Source: Spirochaeta sp. UBA2779 | GTDB taxonomy: Bacteria > Spirochaetota > Spirochaetia > DSM-2461 | Length of the DNA stretch: 5,942 nt | Direction: 5' to 3' | NCBI GenBank assembly: GCA_002352375.1 | Contig: DEIH01000224.1 | Location: 1,737-7,678, forward strand | Shown here: positions 1-5,942 of the stretch, one piece after another | How the letters are laid out: each line of letters opens with the position of its first letter | Position numbering within the stretch: position 1 is the first letter of the stretch | Translations under genes and position numbers: made by a program | The notes under the pieces: generated by a model | What the model was told of the DNA's origin: nothing | Database searches by the model: none | The model's input: only the letters and a program-made list of their open reading frames with translations

Positions 1-2039
1 TACCCCGGCCGGCTTTTAAAAGCGGTTCTGATACGCCGTCCATTCTCATCCCTTACCGGAATGTTCTGCAGGTTGGGATTATTGCTGGAAAGCCGGCCTG
101 TGGCAGCACCGGTCTGAGAGTAACTTGTATGAATACGTCCATCTTTCGGGTGAACAAGCTGTGGCAGAACATCAACGTAGGTGGATTTGAGCTTGGCCAG
201 AGACCGGTAAAGGAGAATCTTCTCAGGGACAGGATCTTCCTTTGCCAGATCGGTAAGCACCGAATTATCAGTGGAAAATCCGGTTTTTGTTTTTTTCCCG
301 GGTGTCAGCCCCCGTTCCTCAAAAAGAACTTTCTGCAACTGCTTCGGGGAAGCGATATTAAACTCATGACCGCAAAGACTGTGAATCTCCTTTACAAGAG
401 CATCTATACCCCTTCTCAATTCCTCCCCATAAGCTTCCAGCTCAAAAATATCCAATCCGATACCTTCAATCTCCATACCGGCCAGTATGGGCTGCAGTGG
501 CATCTCCATATCCCGGAAGATGGTCTGACGCTGCTTGTCATCTTCCAGTTTCGAAGAAAACAGCTCGTAAAGACGCCAGGTGATATCAGCATCTTCGGCG
601 GCATAATCAACAGCCTGTTCAAGAGGCACATCGGCAAACGTTGAGCCTTTGGAAACCACGTCCTTGAACTTAACGGTTTTAACCCCGAGGTAGCGGTCGG
701 CCAGGGCATCCATTCCCACCGGGGATGAGGCATCCAGTATCCATGCTGCAATCATGGTGTCAAACCAGGCACCACCTAGAATCACCCCGGCCCGGCGCAG
801 CACTTTCATATCGTATTTGAAGTTCTGTCCGATTATCCTGATATTCCCATCAGAGAATAGCCCGTTCAGCCATCTGATTACCGATTCAGCAGTTAGACAT
901 ATTACATTCGGGCAGCGTATCGGGAGGTATGCCGCTTCTCCTGCCGCCAGTGAAATTGAAAGTCCAACAAGATTCGCCCGCATAGGATCGAGGCTGTCAG
1001 TTTCCGTATCCAGAGCAACAATACCTTTATCTTTTATCTTCAGTCCCCAATCCAGCATCTCGTTTTCAGTAAGTATGGACTTGTAGGTTACTTTTCTCAC
1101 CTCTGCCGCAGGTACAACAAATTCAGACTCCGAACTTAGGTTTTCAACTGCCGTTTGAGTATCACCTCCGGCAAGAGCGGTAACTTCTTCAGCCAGGCTG
1201 CGCATATCACGTTCCCGGAACATCTGTGCCGCAGAGCTGTAATCCGCAGTCATCCCCTCCATTGCTGAAAGTTCATCACTCAGGGGTAAGTTAATCCTGA
1301 TGGTAACCAGATCCTGACTGAAAAAAGCCTTTTCTCTTCCTTCCTTGAGTTTGACCAGCTTGGAACCTTTAGTCGCCTGCTCCAGATTTTTATACAAATT
1401 TTCAAGATTCTCCCACTCTGAGAGAAGGGCCGATGCTGTTTTCGGGCCGATACCTGATACACCGGGAATATTATCCGAGGCATCACCGATAAGGGCCAGA
1501 AAATCAACAATCTGATCGGGGCGAACACCTTTATCCGCCAGTACATCAGCAGGGCCCATATCCCGGAAGCCACCGCCCTTCTCAGGTCTGATAAGATGAA
1601 TATTATCATCCACCAGCTGCATCAGATCTTTATCAGCACTCACCAGACGGCAGAGGCGTCCCTGTTTCCGGCAAATCTCTGCAATAGATCCCATTACGTC
1701 ATCGGCCTCGTAACGGTTCACAAGAAAAACAGGAATCCCCATAAGTTTCAGGATATCCCTGATAATCGGAACCTGGGCATGAAGATCTTCTGGAGCAGGA
1801 TCCCGGTTAGCTTTGTATTCAGGGTAGGACTCATGCCGGAAGGTGGGGCCGGCAGGATCCATGGCTACAGCAATCTTCTCCGCTTTAAACTCCCGCTTAA
1901 GAACCAGAAGAGATCGAAAAAAACCATGGACCGCTGATACATTGTTACCATCCCGATCTGTTAATGGACGATGTATAAAGGCAAAATAAGCCCGATAAAT
2001 CAGACCGTAGCCGTCGAGCAGGTAGAGAGTGTTGTTCAT
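1..2039 (-). CDS. polA: DNA polymerase I (C-terminal part beyond window)
   Basis: DNA polymerase I fills gaps and removes RNA primers during replication and repair. The minus-strand frame opens at ATG 2039 and stays open to the left edge, giving 679 codons of the usual 900 or so. Residues 1-300 are the 5'-3' nuclease: start MNNTLYLLDGYGLIYRAYFA, acidic cluster YEADD (D113, D114), SADKD (D136, D138) and the helix-hairpin-helix entry GDASDNIPG (first D186). The 3'-5' exonuclease domain keeps its whole active site: DTETD (D344, E346), NFKYD (D410) and YAAED (Y479, D483), so proofreading should work. The polymerase domain begins with TGRLSS (647-652) and NLQNIPVR (656-663). Motif A and the rest lie outside the window. 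The start follows the preceding stop codon by 12 bases; the ribosome binding site is weak (AAAAAGAT), which suggests translational coupling. Several checks along the gene showed one continuous frame. Confidence 0.97.
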   Translation of the reverse strand, partial: MNNTLYLLDGYGLIYRAYFAFIHRPLTDRDGNNVSAVHGFFRSLLVLKREFKAEKIAVAMDPAGPTFRHESYPEYKANRDPAPEDLHAQVPIIRDILKLMGIPVFLVNRYEADDVMGSIAEICRKQGRLCRLVSADKDLMQLVDDNIHLIRPEKGGGFRDMGPADVLADKGVRPDQIVDFLALIGDASDNIPGVSGIGPKTASALLSEWENLENLYKNLEQATKGSKLVKLKEGREKAFFSQDLVTIRINLPLSDELSAMEGMTADYSSAAQMFRERDMRSLAEEVTALAGGDTQTAVENLSSESEFVVPAAEVRKVTYKSILTENEMLDWGLKIKDKGIVALDTETDSLDPMRANLVGLSISLAAGEAAYLPIRCPNVICLTAESVIRWLNGLFSDGNIRIIGQNFKYDMKVLRRAGVILGGAWFDTMIAAWILDASSPVGMDALADRYLGVKTVKFKDVVSKGSTFADVPLEQAVDYAAEDADITWRLYELFSSKLEDDKQRQTIFRDMEMPLQPILAGMEIEGIGLDIFELEAYGEELRRGIDALVKEIHSLCGHEFNIASPKQLQKVLFEERGLTPGKKTKTGFSTDNSVLTDLAKEDPVPEKILLYRSLAKLKSTYVDVLPQLVHPKDGRIHTSYSQTGAATGRLSSNNPNLQNIPVRDENGRRIRTAFKSRPG

Positions 2040-2051
2040 ATCTTTTTAAGA

Positions 2052-2477
2052 TTATACACGGACATCGATGTAAGAGGGAGTATGACTGCGGTAAAGGTTC
2101 ATAACAGGCCGCCTGGGCTGCCTGACTGAGAGATCAGTTTCAATCAATTTCATTTTTACGCGCAGTTTCATGTTCAGTTTTTTTGATCGTTCCGAAGCTT
2201 TGAAACTCCGCTGATGCAAATCATTATCCTCAGGCGGTACATAACCCATTGAGGCTGCATCCCTGCGCCGGGAATTCACCAGATGAAAACTACGGGATAT
2301 CTGCTCAGAGGCGGAATAGGCCTCCTCCTGAAGTGCTGTCCAGCACTCAAGATTCGTATTTATGTTTGCAGATAATGTTTTTTCCAATATGTCCAGCAGA
2401 GATTCGTAATGCTTGAGAGCATTATCACAAGACCTGTGAATATCCTGCCACCAAACGGGTATGGGAGTACCGGCCAT
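2052..2477 (-). CDS. Small helical protein between fliS and polA, possible FliT/FlgN-like flagellar chaperone
   Basis: I do not recognise this 141-residue protein from sequence alone. It starts four bases after the fliS stop codon with no clear Shine-Dalgarno sequence, so its translation is probably coupled to fliS. There is no signal peptide or membrane segment, so it should be cytoplasmic. Residues 8-70 look like a long amphipathic helical hairpin (HYESLLDILEKTL, then the EEAYSASEQISRSF region). A polar linker follows (GYVPPEDND, about 78-86), then a strongly basic helix (about 90-112, KASERSKKLNMKLRVKMK). The end is extended and proline/arginine-rich, finishing SYIDVRV. Two adjacent tryptophans (W9, W10) stand near the N-terminus. 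In many bacteria the gene next to fliS encodes FliT or FlgN, small helical chaperones of flagellar export; position and shape fit that, but no diagnostic motif is visible. The function is inferred from neighbourhood only; that the gene is real is well supported by its packing. Confidence 0.8.
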   Translation of the reverse strand: MAGTPIPVWWQDIHRSCDNALKHYESLLDILEKTLSANINTNLECWTALQEEAYSASEQISRSFHLVNSRRRDAASMGYVPPEDNDLHQRSFKASERSKKLNMKLRVKMKLIETDLSVRQPRRPVMNLYRSHTPSYIDVRV

Positions 2478-2481
2478 GGAT

Positions 2482-2904
2482 TCAGCCCGCGAGATTCACA
2501 CCAGCGGTAACCTGATGATCCTGCCGGGGTACGGTATTTTCAATCTCAGCCCATGCATCTCTGAGGGATTCCATCAGAGAATATACTTCATGAAGGTTTG
2601 AAGCATCTTTTGTTAGGTTGACATCCACCAGTTTCTGATTGAAATACATGTATAGATGAAACAGATTCTGAGCAATATCACCGCCCTTCTCAAAATCAAG
2701 AGAAACCATCAGCTCTGTAATAATATCCTGAGTTTTTACAATGGCATTGTGCACCAGTTCCAGTTTTGGTTGACTCGACTGGAACTCTCTTTCAGCAGTT
2801 TTCAGCTGTTTGAGGCCTTCATTGTAGAGCATAACGATGAGCTGACCCTGTGAAGCCGTTTTTACTCGGGTTTGCCTGTAAGCTCGTAGTGGATCTGTAT
2901 TCAT
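2482..2904 (-). CDS. fliS: Flagellar export chaperone FliS
   Basis: FliS is a small cytoplasmic helical-bundle protein that binds the C-terminus of flagellin, prevents early polymerisation and delivers it to the flagellar type III export gate. The 140 residues match the family's usual length. The N-terminal signature is clear: AYRQTRVKTASQGQLIVMLY (8-27), where family members typically read AY..n.v.taspgeLi.mLYdg. The middle has IVKTQDIITELMVSLD (55-70) followed by GGDIAQNLFHLYMY (74-87), the hallmark second half of FliS. LRDAW (114-118) closes the last conserved helix. The start at 2904 is supported by a GAGGGAG ribosome binding site nine bases upstream and by the alignment of the N-terminal motif. 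The gene heads a tight group with the 141-residue protein and polA. It implies that the organism has flagella, although no flagellin gene is in the window. Confidence 0.96.
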   Translation of the reverse strand: MNTDPLRAYRQTRVKTASQGQLIVMLYNEGLKQLKTAEREFQSSQPKLELVHNAIVKTQDIITELMVSLDFEKGGDIAQNLFHLYMYFNQKLVDVNLTKDASNLHEVYSLMESLRDAWAEIENTVPRQDHQVTAGVNLAG

Positions 2905-2913
2905 TAGGCTTTG

Positions 2914-2920
2914 CTCCCTC
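2914..2920 (-). promoter_or_regulatory. Ribosome binding site of fliS
   Basis: On the minus strand GAGGGAG ends nine bases before the ATG at 2904, a strong match to the anti-Shine-Dalgarno sequence and the best ribosome binding site in the window. Its core AGGGAG is perfectly complementary to CTCCCT in the 5' arm of the hairpin just upstream, so it could in principle be masked. Confidence 0.75.
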
Positions 2921-2930
2921 TCTCTTAAGT

Positions 2931-2952
2931 GTCGGCTCCCAAGGGAGGCGAC
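2931..2952 (-). other. Leader hairpin upstream of fliS
   Basis: The 68-base gap between the NodB-like gene and fliS holds a near-perfect inverted repeat of ten-base arms (GTCGGCTCCC and GGGAGGCGAC on the plus strand) separated by AA, with one mismatched pair. Real folding would open the innermost pairs to make a larger loop. No T-run follows on either strand, so it is not a standard intrinsic terminator for the upstream gene. It may be an mRNA-stabilising or processing structure, a weak terminator, or a translation control element for fliS. A poor promoter candidate (ATGACA at 3014-3019, TAAAAA at 2990-2995, spacing 18) lies just upstream inside the preceding gene and would place the hairpin in a fliS leader; I do not trust it enough to list it separately. 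Confidence 0.5.
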
Positions 2953-2972
2953 TTGATAATCCAGAATGCTGA

Positions 2973-5228
2973 TTAGTCCCGAAATTCCATTTTTAATTCA
3001 CCCACAGTAACAATGTCATAACCGCCGTTCAGCAATCCATTAATCAGAAGATCGAGTTTCTGAAAGAAATAATCTTCCCGTTCCCCCGGTCTGCCGATTC
3101 GTACCGGAATAATGGAACCCGGACGAACATCTTCAAGCACACGCTCAACCAGATCGGCGCTTCTCATATACTTATCTCCGGATCCGGTAGAACCAACAGG
3201 GACAATCCAGTCCAGAGGATCCACATCCCGTCCAATATAGAGATAATTCATTTCCTGCGTCGCTTCCAGTATCGACGGGCTGATAACATACCATGGTGCG
3301 TGCCAGAAAGTAGAGAGTTCCTTCCCCGTTTCTTGAAAGAAACTGTCTTCATTGTGTCCCAGGCCCTTTACAACGAAGTTTTTATCAATTCTGTAACGCA
3401 GATCGGTCATATTCATGTAGGTGTAAAATAATGAAGCGGTCTCATGTCCCGATTCAGCAAGAATCCGAGTTGATCCGGGATGCCGGCGTATAAAGTCACC
3501 GTTAATGAAAAAAGTAACTTTTAAATTGTAATCATTGAGTGTGGAAAGGACCTCTTCCAAACCCAAATCTCCGTCAATCGCATTAAAAACCAGTGAGACT
3601 GTTTTCCCCCGGGTGCGTGAGCCATGATAAAAAACCAGTTCGTCGTTATTGTTCAAAGAAACAGTATCTGAGCTGGCCGTATAAGCGGAATCTGCAGGTT
3701 CTGTTCCTCCAAATAGCATACGGTTACCGAATCCATTTATAGTGCGCAGCATAATACTGTTATCGTTCATAAAAACCCGGTTCTCCGGGGATTCATATCT
3801 TGGCATTCTTATGGCCTGTGAGCTGTTATCGGCTGTTTCAATCCATCGTTTTGAATCTGCCAGCCATCGATATGATATTCCTCCGCTTATGGCTCTGAGG
3901 TTTTCCTGTGAATCAAAACCCGCATTATCAACCTGAGATAGAGCTAATAAATCACTCTCATTGCTTTCGATACTCATTCGTTCGATGCGGCGGCCGCCAA
4001 TAATCAGTATATGTGCATTATCTGCCCAGAACAGGTTTCGAGGGTCGGGATAAGTGAGAAAACGCAGCTCCTCCAGTGTATCAGGATTGCGTATCGAAAC
4101 GCCGTTATCCTGAAGTAATGCCATAAAATGTCGATCATTAGAGGGAACAAAACGACGGAGCTGAGGTACATTCATATTCCTGAAAGAGTTTGCCCCTTCT
4201 GTGTCCAAGTGATACAAACTCTCCCCGGCGAGAAGAAAAACATCCCCTTCAGATCTCCACCACAGCTGCTTCACCGTATTTTCCTTAGAGAGATGAAGAA
4301 AGGGCAGATTAACTGCTTCCTGAGTTTCGTTCAGCGGGAAATAGAAAAGGTTGCTTTTCCCCTTTAAAATGATAACCGACGATCCGTCGGGAGAAGGCCA
4401 GTAGGAATCAAAATTCGGATCGAACTCAATGGGAAGAACACCGGAAACTACCCCGGTAGGAATTGGTTCAGAATAAAAAGATTTTGTGAATATTTCAGAG
4501 GGTCTCAGTAGTAAAAGCTCTGTACCACGCAGGTAGTATAAAGCATCAGGTCTGGTCCACATCATATTGGAAAGAGTACCTGTACCTATTTCCCGGTATT
4601 GTGTGCCTGGCAGCCTCCCGTTCTCAATTTGAAGGGTAGATACGTAATAGATGCTCCCATTCTCTGAATAAACAAAATATCTTGAATCCGGAGACCACAT
4701 GGCGGGGTTTTCCCGAAAGGAGAGGATATGACTCTCACTGATAACAAGCCGTTCACCACTGGAACTGCCGTAAAGGACAAGTTTACCCCTAACAGGCCCA
4801 TCAGCCTCCTGCTGCAATACCCATTTTCCATCTGGTGAAGAGGAAACAGGCAATATTCTCCCATTAACCGGATGTCTATTCTCCGGGAAGAAAGGATGAA
4901 AAGGCATTTGATGGATTTCAGCCCTACCGGATGATGGTTTCAGAGAAATCCGATACAAGCCAAAACGATTCTGGAGTTCAAGTTCAGAAGTCTCTGAGAA
5001 ATATCGGCTTACTTCAGGAAAAAATGTCCGTGCTTCAACCCGGTCGTTATCGTTCAGATTTACTGAAAATAGAGAGGTATAGGAATCCCAACCCGGCTGA
5101 TCGGCTGTAATGGTAACAAGCAACCTTTCATTATTGGCCAGATCCGAAATACTAAGAACCGGTTCACCTGCCGTTAGGGATATCAACACTGACATCAGAA
5201 TAGTAAAAAAGGCGAAAGCAGACTTCAT
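2973..5228 (-). CDS. Exported beta-propeller protein with degenerate NodB (polysaccharide deacetylase-like) domain
   Basis: This is a 751-residue secreted protein. Residues 1-20 are a Sec signal peptide with a hydrophobic core (FAFFTILMSVLISLTA) and no lipobox cysteine, so a soluble periplasmic or outer-surface location is likely. Residues 25-535 look like a TolB/WD40-type beta-propeller, with repeats of the SPDG kind: SSSPDGKWVL (129-138), WSPDSRYFVYS (178-188), SPDGSSVIIL (279-288) and looser copies. Residues 541-747 keep the framework of the NodB domain: KTVSLVF, LKVTFFINGDFI (569-580), ESGHE (592-596), DVDPLDW (668-674) and GYDIVTVGEL at the end. The catalytic motifs are eroded: TFDDG is replaced by VFNAIDG (547-553), the H-x3-H metal pair by L600 and Y604, the R-x-P-Y-G loop by HAPWY (643-647), and the histidine of the last LHD motif by R710. 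Deacetylase activity is therefore unlikely; a glycan-binding or structural role is my inference. The start codon has only a weak purine-rich site (AAAGA) before it. Confidence 0.9.
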   Translation of the reverse strand: MKSAFAFFTILMSVLISLTAGEPVLSISDLANNERLLVTITADQPGWDSYTSLFSVNLNDNDRVEARTFFPEVSRYFSETSELELQNRFGLYRISLKPSSGRAEIHQMPFHPFFPENRHPVNGRILPVSSSPDGKWVLQQEADGPVRGKLVLYGSSSGERLVISESHILSFRENPAMWSPDSRYFVYSENGSIYYVSTLQIENGRLPGTQYREIGTGTLSNMMWTRPDALYYLRGTELLLLRPSEIFTKSFYSEPIPTGVVSGVLPIEFDPNFDSYWPSPDGSSVIILKGKSNLFYFPLNETQEAVNLPFLHLSKENTVKQLWWRSEGDVFLLAGESLYHLDTEGANSFRNMNVPQLRRFVPSNDRHFMALLQDNGVSIRNPDTLEELRFLTYPDPRNLFWADNAHILIIGGRRIERMSIESNESDLLALSQVDNAGFDSQENLRAISGGISYRWLADSKRWIETADNSSQAIRMPRYESPENRVFMNDNSIMLRTINGFGNRMLFGGTEPADSAYTASSDTVSLNNNDELVFYHGSRTRGKTVSLVFNAIDGDLGLEEVLSTLNDYNLKVTFFINGDFIRRHPGSTRILAESGHETASLFYTYMNMTDLRYRIDKNFVVKGLGHNEDSFFQETGKELSTFWHAPWYVISPSILEATQEMNYLYIGRDVDPLDWIVPVGSTGSGDKYMRSADLVERVLEDVRPGSIIPVRIGRPGEREDYFFQKLDLLINGLLNGGYDIVTVGELKMEFRD

Positions 5229-5242
5229 CGATTCTTTATCGA
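5228..5242 (-). other. Small hairpin over the start of the NodB-like gene
   Basis: Reading the minus strand, TCGAT, loop AAAGA and ATCGA form a perfect five-base stem whose last base is the A of the ATG start codon. The only purine-rich ribosome-binding candidate sits in the loop. The structure is short and may be chance, but it could lower or present translation initiation for this gene. Confidence 0.3.
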
Positions 5243-5279
5243 CATAAGAACAAGCGGCTATGAGAAAAATCGTAAATAT

Positions 5280-5525
5280 TTATATCTTTCCTGAAAGAAA
5301 AGCATCCAATTCCAATTCAAGATTATTCAGTCTTCCCGAAATATCGTCCAGTAATACCATACGTCCCTTTACAAGCTCCTGATCGGTCTTTTCCAGAGAC
5401 TCATCCACAAGGGCTTCCCACAGTATTTCATGCCCCCGGTGTGCATCGGCACCGCACCAGGGACAGTGCATCCACTGATCTTCCAGGAGTTCACCGCAAT
5501 GCCTGCAGAATCGAACACGTTCCAT
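5280..5525 (-). CDS. Small zinc-ribbon protein of unknown function
   Basis: This 81-residue protein has an N-terminal treble-clef or zinc-ribbon motif: FCRHCG (C7, C10) and HCPWCG (C21, C24), two CxxC knuckles ten residues apart that should bind one zinc ion. Residues 30-78 are predicted helical and acidic, ending in a leucine-rich stretch (LNNLELELDAFLSGKI, 66-81) that could form a coiled coil. There is no signal peptide. Such zinc-ribbon plus helix proteins usually bind protein or nucleic acid, but nothing here tells which. The gene follows a promoter candidate whose predicted start point falls a few bases before the ATG, and only a poor GAG ribosome site is present. The NodB-like gene follows after 51 bases, so the two may share a transcript. 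The paired CxxC motifs and gene packing make it a real gene. Confidence 0.85.
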   Translation of the reverse strand: MERVRFCRHCGELLEDQWMHCPWCGADAHRGHEILWEALVDESLEKTDQELVKGRMVLLDDISGRLNNLELELDAFLSGKI

Positions 5526-5533
5526 AATTACTC

Positions 5534-5562
5534 ATTATATGGAGCTGTGAAGAGCGAATCAA
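5534..5562 (-). promoter_or_regulatory. Candidate sigma70 promoter for the zinc-ribbon gene
   Basis: On the minus strand TTGATT (5562-5557, four of six consensus bases) and TATAAT (5539-5534, six of six) are separated by exactly 17 bases. The -35 overlaps the stop codon of the 106-residue gene. A transcript would start about seven bases after the -10, near 5527, which is one to three bases before the ATG at 5525. It would give a leaderless or nearly leaderless mRNA for the zinc-ribbon gene and perhaps the NodB-like gene. Confidence 0.5.
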
Positions 5563-5879
5563 ATTTCTGCTAAAGTAATCAGAATCTCCACCGCCTTCCA
5601 TGCACTTTCTGAAAAATCCTTCTTTTTAAGGAAACCTGAGGCAAAGGCATGAGCCGCATGAATACCGGGGTCGGCTTTGTCTACCCATACCAGTGGGGAT
5701 GCTCCTGACAACCGTTGTATCTCAGTTAAAGCTGCAACTGAACTCATACTGCCTTTTTTCCACCGGTTCAGCTTCGTTGAGATTTCTTTCAGCCTTGAAT
5801 CATGTTCCCGGGAGGAGGCAAGTTCGCCAAGCCTCTTAAGCTCCCGTAAAACTACCTGTGTGTATCTGCGTTCATTCAT
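5559..5879 (-). CDS. Conserved-looking hypothetical protein, 106 residues
   Basis: I do not recognise this protein. It is short, has no signal peptide, membrane segment or cysteine, and is probably cytoplasmic. The N-terminal half is helical and basic (RRYTQVVLRELKRLGELA at 4-21, then the KLNRWKKG patch at 36-43). The C-terminal half (about 60-106) mixes hydrophobic helices and a conserved-looking VWVDKADPGIHAAHAF stretch, ending in a helix with ILITLAEI. The start ATG overlaps the stop codon of the preceding gene as ATGA, a strong sign of translational coupling and of a genuine start. The coupling to a possible PhoH-family ATPase gene suggests a shared operon but does not define a role. Confidence 0.75.
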   Translation of the reverse strand: MNERRYTQVVLRELKRLGELASSREHDSRLKEISTKLNRWKKGSMSSVAALTEIQRLSGASPLVWVDKADPGIHAAHAFASGFLKKKDFSESAWKAVEILITLAEI

Positions 5880-5942
5880 AACAGCTCCGCCGCCAACTCA
5901 GCCAGAGAGCTGCGTTCACTTTTGGCCAGGGATATATGTCCG
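5876..5942 (-). CDS. C-terminal end of a probable PhoH-family ATPase (partial)
   Basis: An open frame enters from the right edge and ends at TGA 5878-5876. Only 21 residues are visible, beginning GHISLAKSERSSLAEL and ending AAELL. This resembles the tail of PIN-PhoH (YlaK-type) ATPases, which commonly finish with a GERSxLAxLAxxLL-like sequence; the match is from memory of the family and rests on a very short stretch. These proteins are cytoplasmic ATPases with an N-terminal PIN nuclease domain, probably acting on RNA. The four-base ATGA overlap with the next gene supports that this frame is coding. The identity should be treated as tentative. Confidence 0.55.
   Translation of the reverse strand, partial: GHISLAKSERSSLAELAAELL

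Noticed and set aside
129..644. A 171-codon open frame on the plus strand
   Set aside because: It lies entirely antisense to polA, whose exonuclease and polymerase motifs are read in the opposite strand; the translation is low in recognisable motifs and has no ribosome binding site of note.
416..1937. Other open frames within polA (minus 416-751 and 1280-1609; plus 754-1086 and 1596-1937)
   Set aside because: All overlap the continuous polA frame and give no recognisable protein; they are shadows.
2051..2056. TATAAT on the minus strand just before polA
   Set aside because: The sequence includes the stop codon of the preceding gene, and the bases 17 upstream (TCCCTC) do not resemble a -35 box, so it is probably chance.
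2931..2952. Intrinsic terminator between the NodB-like gene and fliS
   Set aside because: The hairpin is strong but no T-run follows on either strand.
3742..4864. Open frames overlapping the NodB-like gene on both strands
   Set aside because: They fall inside a 751-codon gene with a signal peptide and clear domain structure and have no independent support.
5229..5279. A lipobox-like LIAAC segment in frame upstream of the NodB-like gene
   Set aside because: The 17 codons between the zinc-ribbon stop and ATG 5228 are open and in frame, but contain no ATG, GTG or TTG, and the protein starting at 5228 already has a good signal peptide, so a lipoprotein form is unlikely.

Overview
Every gene I can support lies on the minus strand, so transcription runs from right to left. 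FliS, a complete-looking DNA polymerase I with a proofreading domain, and a secreted beta-propeller/NodB-like protein together suggest a motile bacterium with moderate GC content. The gene style fits a free-living spirochaete (Spirochaeta or Sediminispirochaeta-like). That assignment is an inference from protein style and gene content; no taxonomic marker is present in the window.

Right part (5942 down to 5280): the last 21 codons of a gene that ends like a PhoH-family ATPase overlap by four bases (ATGA) with a 106-residue protein of unknown function. A short gap follows. It carries a good sigma70-type promoter placed so close to the next start codon that the transcript would be nearly leaderless. 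The next gene encodes an 81-residue zinc-ribbon protein.

Middle (5228 down to 2973): a 751-residue exported protein has a beta-propeller-like N-terminal two thirds with repeated SPDG-type motifs. Its C-terminal domain has the NodB polysaccharide-deacetylase fold but lacks nearly all the metal-binding and catalytic residues of that family. It looks like a secreted pseudoenzyme and is the most unusual object here.

Left part (2972 down to 1): a 68-base leader with a strong hairpin precedes fliS (flagellin export chaperone). Four bases after fliS comes a small helical protein in the position where a FliT/FlgN-like flagellar chaperone might be expected. Twelve bases further on, polA (DNA polymerase I) begins and runs off the left edge. 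Its 5'-3' nuclease and 3'-5' proofreading domains and the start of the polymerase domain are visible. The tight spacing suggests that fliS, the small gene and polA are co-transcribed.

No tRNA, rRNA, CRISPR array, insertion sequence or prophage signal was seen. No stretch longer than 300 bases lacks a gene. Apart from the pseudo-NodB protein and a few small regulatory structures, the window looks like ordinary chromosomal core.
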